Below are positions 5,385 through 7,799 of a stretch of DNA of 7,799 nt, one piece after another; positions within the stretch are counted from its first letter, which is position 1; the number at the start of each line of letters is the position of its first letter. The stretch is from assembly GCA_934255435.1 (NCBI GenBank), contig CAKQNZ010000095.1, positions 1-7,799 of the forward strand, in the 5' to 3' direction. The notes beneath the pieces are model-generated. The model was not told the DNA's origin. It saw nothing but the letters and a program-made list of their open reading frames with translations, and made no database searches. Source of the DNA: an uncultured Clostridia bacterium. Lineage in GTDB: Bacteria > Bacillota > Clostridia > Peptostreptococcales > Anaerovoracaceae. Position numbers and translations under genes: made by a program.

Positions 5385-6722
5385 CTATTGCTGGTCAGGC
5401 AGTGGATCCGTAGATCCCGCTGCTTTTTTTGATTTTCTGCCAAGATATATATACATACCTATGCAAAGTGACACCTGTACCACAGTGGATATGGGACTGG
5501 AGAGCCCTATATCGAACAGTGTCGCTCCCGGTATCCTGCTGAGAAAGAACGCTGCCGGTATCCTTATGAAAAATGCACCTATCATGCCCTGTATCATGAC
5601 GAACAGAGTCCTCTCGCAGCCGTTGTAGTATCCTGCAAAGCAAAACAGGAAGGAAACCAGCAGACAGTCTATGGCGTACGCCTTGAGATAGCTGTGAGCA
5701 GCAGCCACGACTTCAGCATCGCCTGAGAAAATCATGGACAGTAGGTCTCCGTGGAAGAATGCCAGGAAGAACATCACGATACCTACAGCAAAAGCTGTGC
5801 CTATACCGTACCAGAGCGCCTTTTTTGCCCTGACAGGATTCTCTGCACCCATGTTCTGAGCCACGAAAGCGGACATGGACTGCATATATGACGACGGCAC
5901 CAGCATTATGAAGACGCAGACCTTTTCTGCAACTCCGACGCCTGCCGACGGCACGACTCCCATGGTGTTGACGATGGTCTGTATCACCATGAAGGATATC
6001 CCCACCAGAAGTTCCTGCAGTGCTACCGGTGCTCCCAGCCTCAGCTCCGTTCCTATGATATAAGCATCGAACTTTATATTTTCCCTGGAAAATTCGAAGG
6101 GCAGCTTCCTGCCTCTTATGAGCAGCAGTGACACGATGACGCTTATGCCCTGTGCCGCCACTGTTGCTATTGCAGCTCCTGCCGCACCCATATGCAGCAC
6201 CGCCACCAGCAGCAGATCCCCTCCTATATTGACGATACATGCTATAATAACAGTTATCAGCGGTGTCCTGGAATCACCGATACCTCTGAAAACAGATCCA
6301 AGCACATTGTATGAGACGATGAACAGTGCCCCTGCACCACATATCCTGATGTACATAGATGTCTCTCTGAAAGCACCTTCCGGTGCATGCATCAGCTGCG
6401 AGATGATATCCGAACCTGCTACCATAATTACTGTGAACACTACGCCGAATACAGCGAACAGACATATGCCGGCGCCTATGGCTCTGCCTGCCTCCTCAGG
6501 CCTTTTCTGACCGATACGCTGCCCCACCAGTATAGTGATGCCCATGGAAAGTCCGGTGGTCACCATCGTCACCATCTGCAGCAGCATACTGCCGGTAGCA
6601 ACGCCTGACACATCGGCAGTCTCTGCGAACTGCCCCACCACCAGCAGATCCACGCCTCCGTAAAGAGCCTGCAGGAAAAGTGCAAAGAACACCGGCACGG
6701 CGAATTTCAGCAGCGTACCCAA
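5385..6722 (-). CDS. MATE family multidrug/cation efflux transporter
   Basis: The product is a polytopic membrane protein of the MATE superfamily, which exports cationic drugs or metabolites using a Na+ or H+ gradient. It has two MatE domains of about six helices each. Landmarks include LLKFAVPVFFALFLQALYGG in helix 1, VDLLVVGQF, GSVFRGIGDSRTPL, an N-domain repeat ending in the IRGRKLPF loop, and the C-domain AFVAQNMGAENPVRAKKAL motif. The coordinates use TTG at 6722, with AAGG upstream, giving 445 residues. That start cuts off the conserved KDLTEGNIL segment encoded in frame just upstream. The better biological start is the ACG codon at 6758-6756, which sits 7 bases after GGAGG and would give 457 residues beginning (M)SKTKDLTEG. 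No ATG or GTG exists in that stretch. The gene has its own promoter and a hairpin-bearing leader, and converges with the MerR gene. Confidence 0.9.
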   Translation of the reverse strand: MGTLLKFAVPVFFALFLQALYGGVDLLVVGQFAETADVSGVATGSMLLQMVTMVTTGLSMGITILVGQRIGQKRPEEAGRAIGAGICLFAVFGVVFTVIMVAGSDIISQLMHAPEGAFRETSMYIRICGAGALFIVSYNVLGSVFRGIGDSRTPLITVIIACIVNIGGDLLLVAVLHMGAAGAAIATVAAQGISVIVSLLLIRGRKLPFEFSRENIKFDAYIIGTELRLGAPVALQELLVGISFMVIQTIVNTMGVVPSAGVGVAEKVCVFIMLVPSSYMQSMSAFVAQNMGAENPVRAKKALWYGIGTAFAVGIVMFFLAFFHGDLLSMIFSGDAEVVAAAHSYLKAYAIDCLLVSFLFCFAGYYNGCERTLFVMIQGMIGAFFIRIPAAFFLSRIPGATLFDIGLSSPISTVVQVSLCIGMYIYLGRKSKKAAGSTDPLPDQQ

Positions 6723-6755
6723 TATATTGCCTTCTGTAAGATCTTTTGTTTTGCT

Positions 6756-6770
6756 CGTGATGATTCCTCC
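6756..6770 (-). promoter_or_regulatory. Strong ribosome binding site followed by ACG in place of ATG (MATE gene)
   Basis: The minus strand reads GGAGG (6770-6766), AATCATC, then ACG (6758-6756), in frame with the MATE gene. A strong site at ideal distance from a one-base variant of ATG suggests either a near-cognate start codon, a mutated start or a sequence error. Confidence 0.6.
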
Positions 6771-6776
6771 AATAAC

Positions 6777-6825
6777 ACAAAAGCCGGATAAGTAACGGAT
6801 ATTCCGATCCGCTGCTTATCCGGCT
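6777..6825 (-). terminator. Attenuator-like terminator hairpin in the MATE leader
   Basis: Arms AGCCGGATAAG and CTTATCCGGCT (6782-6792 and 6815-6825) give 11 bp, with an inner CGGAT/ATCCG pair. On the minus strand the stem is followed by TTTTGTGTTATT counting its last T. It lies downstream of the MATE promoter and ends about 11 bases before the GGAGG site, so it can stop both atp-operon read-through and MATE transcription. Confidence 0.68.
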
Positions 6826-6858
6826 CATCATTTCTGTTGAATGACTTGCCCTCCACAT

Positions 6859-6877
6859 TGATATCATAATTATATCA
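6859..6877. promoter_or_regulatory. Operator-like dyad over the MATE -10 box
   Basis: TGATAT (6859-6864) and ATATCA (6872-6877) form 6-bp inverted arms with a 7-bp centre, overlapping the -10 box and transcript start. This is where a repressor would sit; the dyad is short and AT-rich, so chance is possible. Confidence 0.35.
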
Positions 6878-6896
6878 GAGCTGAAGAAAATGTCAA
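6869..6896 (-). promoter_or_regulatory. Promoter of the MATE gene
   Basis: Perfect TTGACA (6896-6891) and TATAAT (6874-6869) are spaced by 16 bp on the minus strand. The predicted start is near 6862, leaving a leader of about 105 nt to the ACG codon. The promoter begins right after the stop of the TM1266-like gene. Confidence 0.82.
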
Positions 6897-6905
6897 TGAA
6901 TTCTG

Positions 6906-7151
6906 TCAGTTTTTCGAGTATATAGTCTTAGTGCTCACTCCCTCAAGAGCGCCCAGCTTGCCTGACAGAGCACTGATCTCGTCAGGGTCTGCCTCTACAG
7001 CTATACTGATTATCGAAAGGTCCTTCCGAGGATGCGGCACACCCATCCTGCCGATGATGTCCTTTCTGTACTCATGCAGCAGTGCATTGAGTTCTTCTAC
7101 TGCATTCTCATTCTCAACGATTATGCCTATCAGTGCTGTTCTCGTTGTCAT
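6906..7151 (-). CDS. TM1266-like putative regulator of the iron-only hydrogenase system
   Basis: This 81-residue protein matches the small ACT-like/ferredoxin-fold family represented by TM1266 of Thermotoga, annotated as a putative regulator of the [FeFe]-hydrogenase system. Visible landmarks are the first strand LIGIIVEN, HEYRKDIIGRMGVPH (26-40), the LSIISIAVEAD strand (45-55) and the SALSGKLG helix (60-67), over the normal family length. Its molecular function is not established. Its ATG overlaps the atpC stop (ATGA), and AGGAGG lies 9 bases upstream inside atpC, so translation is probably coupled to ATP synthase. Family members more often sit beside hydrogenase maturation genes; none is in this window. 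The MATE promoter starts immediately downstream. Confidence 0.85.
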   Translation of the reverse strand: MTTRTALIGIIVENENAVEELNALLHEYRKDIIGRMGVPHPRKDLSIISIAVEADPDEISALSGKLGALEGVSTKTIYSKN

Positions 7152-7588
7152 CTTCTTCTACCTCCTGTTCCTGCGGCATGAGACCTTGTGATGGACTTCA
7201 TGATCGCTATCTTAGCTTTGAGGATATCGTTAGGATCCACCTCTTTCCTGTTCTCATGTTTCGAGAGCCAGTCCTCGGCACGGGCTTTCTCGCCGAGAGC
7301 CCTTTCCATATCTATATCCTCGGCCCATTCGACAGCATCCGTGAATATGATGATACTGTCCTTGACGTCTATGAATCCGCCTGCAACTGCTGCAGACCGG
7401 TAATCGTCCGGACCTGCGCCCGGCTCATGTATCCACAGCTCCCCGATGTCGAGGATCTTGCACGCCCATGAATGACCTGCCATGAATCCCTCCTCGCCTT
7501 CGGGAGTCGTCACGATAACAAGGTCGACCTCGCCGCTGTAAAAAACCTTGGATGGTGTCATTATCTCAAGCTTTACGGTGTTTGCCAT
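7148..7588 (-). CDS. atpC: F-type ATP synthase epsilon subunit
   Basis: The 146-residue product has the N-terminal beta-sandwich (about 1-90; KLEIMTPSKVFYSGEVDLVIVTTPEGEEG in pieces, AGH at 37-39, AVAGGFIDVKD) and the C-terminal helical hairpin (about 90-140; DIDMERALGEKARAEDWL). Epsilon sits in the central stalk of F1 and can inhibit ATP hydrolysis. The segment after AGH departs from the usual hydrophobic pattern (SWACKIL), and a basic GGRRR tail ends the protein. It follows atpD by 8 bases; an AGGTGG site overlaps the atpD stop codon. Its own stop overlaps the start of the TM1266-like gene by four bases. Confidence 0.93.
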   Translation of the reverse strand: MANTVKLEIMTPSKVFYSGEVDLVIVTTPEGEEGFMAGHSWACKILDIGELWIHEPGAGPDDYRSAAVAGGFIDVKDSIIIFTDAVEWAEDIDMERALGEKARAEDWLSKHENRKEVDPNDILKAKIAIMKSITRSHAAGTGGRRR

Positions 7589-7596
7589 GATACCAC

Positions 7597-7799
7597 CTAC
7601 TTTTTCTTTTTGCTTTCTTCGAAGCGTTCGACTACTTCATCGATACCGCCCGCCATCAGGAACATCTGCTCAGGAATCTGGTCATGCTTTCCGTCCAGGA
7701 TCTCTCTGAAACCTCTTACAGTCTCCTTCAGCGGCAGGTACTTGCCTTCGATGCCTGTGAACTTTGAGGCCACGCTGAACGGCTGTGACAGGAATCTCT
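7597..7799 (-). CDS. atpD: F-type ATP synthase beta subunit, C-terminal part
   Basis: Only the last 66 codons and the TAG stop (7599-7597) are in the window; the gene continues past the right edge. The translation [32 protein letters not shown] and [19 protein letters not shown] is the standard C-terminal helical domain of the catalytic beta subunit of F1. It ends in a lysine-rich tail (SKKKK). The order beta then epsilon is the usual end of the bacterial atp operon. Confidence 0.95.
   Translation of the reverse strand, partial: RFLSQPFSVASKFTGIEGKYLPLKETVRGFREILDGKHDQIPEQMFLMAGGIDEVVERFEESKKKK

Noticed and set aside
5713..6240. Minus-strand frame of 175 codons inside the MATE gene
   Set aside because: It is a frame-shifted shadow of the transporter, rich in Arg and Gly, with no family resemblance.
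6770..6862. Guanidine (ykkC-type) riboswitch before the efflux gene
   Set aside because: The conserved loop sequences of ykkC and mini-ykkC are not visible; only a single terminator-like hairpin is present.
6496..6867. Minus-strand open frame through the MATE leader and 5' coding region
   Set aside because: It overlaps the MATE gene in another frame and looks like a shadow; its early part was only considered as a possible leader peptide.

Overview
The window looks like a chromosomal segment of an anaerobic Firmicute, most likely class Clostridia. It has moderate GC genes, AT-rich intergenic promoters with clear sigma-A type hexamers, strong GGAGG-type ribosome binding sites, an F-type ATP synthase operon end, a small ACT-like protein of the [FeFe]-hydrogenase-associated TM1266 family, a DUF362 protein and a 2,4-diaminopentanoate-dehydrogenase-like enzyme. 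The genus cannot be fixed from the sequence alone.

Layout, left to right. (1) 1-493, minus strand: the 5' end of a DUF362-family gene that runs off the left edge. It carries an unusual Cys/Asp/Ser-rich N-terminal extension of about 97 residues. (2) 494-1028: no gene. Most of it is a tandem array of five units with an exact 94-bp period. Each unit contains inverted repeats, and the sequence differences between units mostly keep base pairing on the plus-strand RNA. (3) 1029-1754, minus: a membrane-anchored SanA/YdcF (DUF218) protein. (4) 1755-1940: divergent promoter region. (5) 1941-3011, plus: ilvE, branched-chain aminotransferase, with a near-ideal promoter and a large downstream terminator hairpin. 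(6) 3238-4320, minus: a DapB-like/diaminopentanoate-dehydrogenase-like oxidoreductase. (7) 4522-5367, plus: a divergent MerR-family activator with a GyrI-like effector domain. The intergenic region holds a textbook MerR-type promoter (19-bp spacer filled by a dyad) pointing at the oxidoreductase. (8) 5385-6722 (probably 6758), minus: a MATE efflux pump with an attenuator-like leader and an apparently non-canonical start codon. (9) 6906-7799, minus: the end of the ATP synthase operon, atpD (partial) then atpC, followed by a TM1266-like gene overlapping atpC by 4 bases.

How they fit together. The MerR gene and the oxidoreductase form a likely regulator/target pair. The ATP synthase genes and the TM1266-like gene read as one translationally coupled unit, linking a putative hydrogenase-system regulator to energy conservation. 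The MATE gene has its own promoter just after that operon, and a hairpin between promoter and ribosome binding site probably also stops read-through from the atp operon. ilvE and the SanA-like gene are separate single-gene units. No integrase, transposase, tRNA, rRNA or CRISPR array was seen. The least explained part of the window is the 94-bp repeat array upstream of the DUF362 gene.
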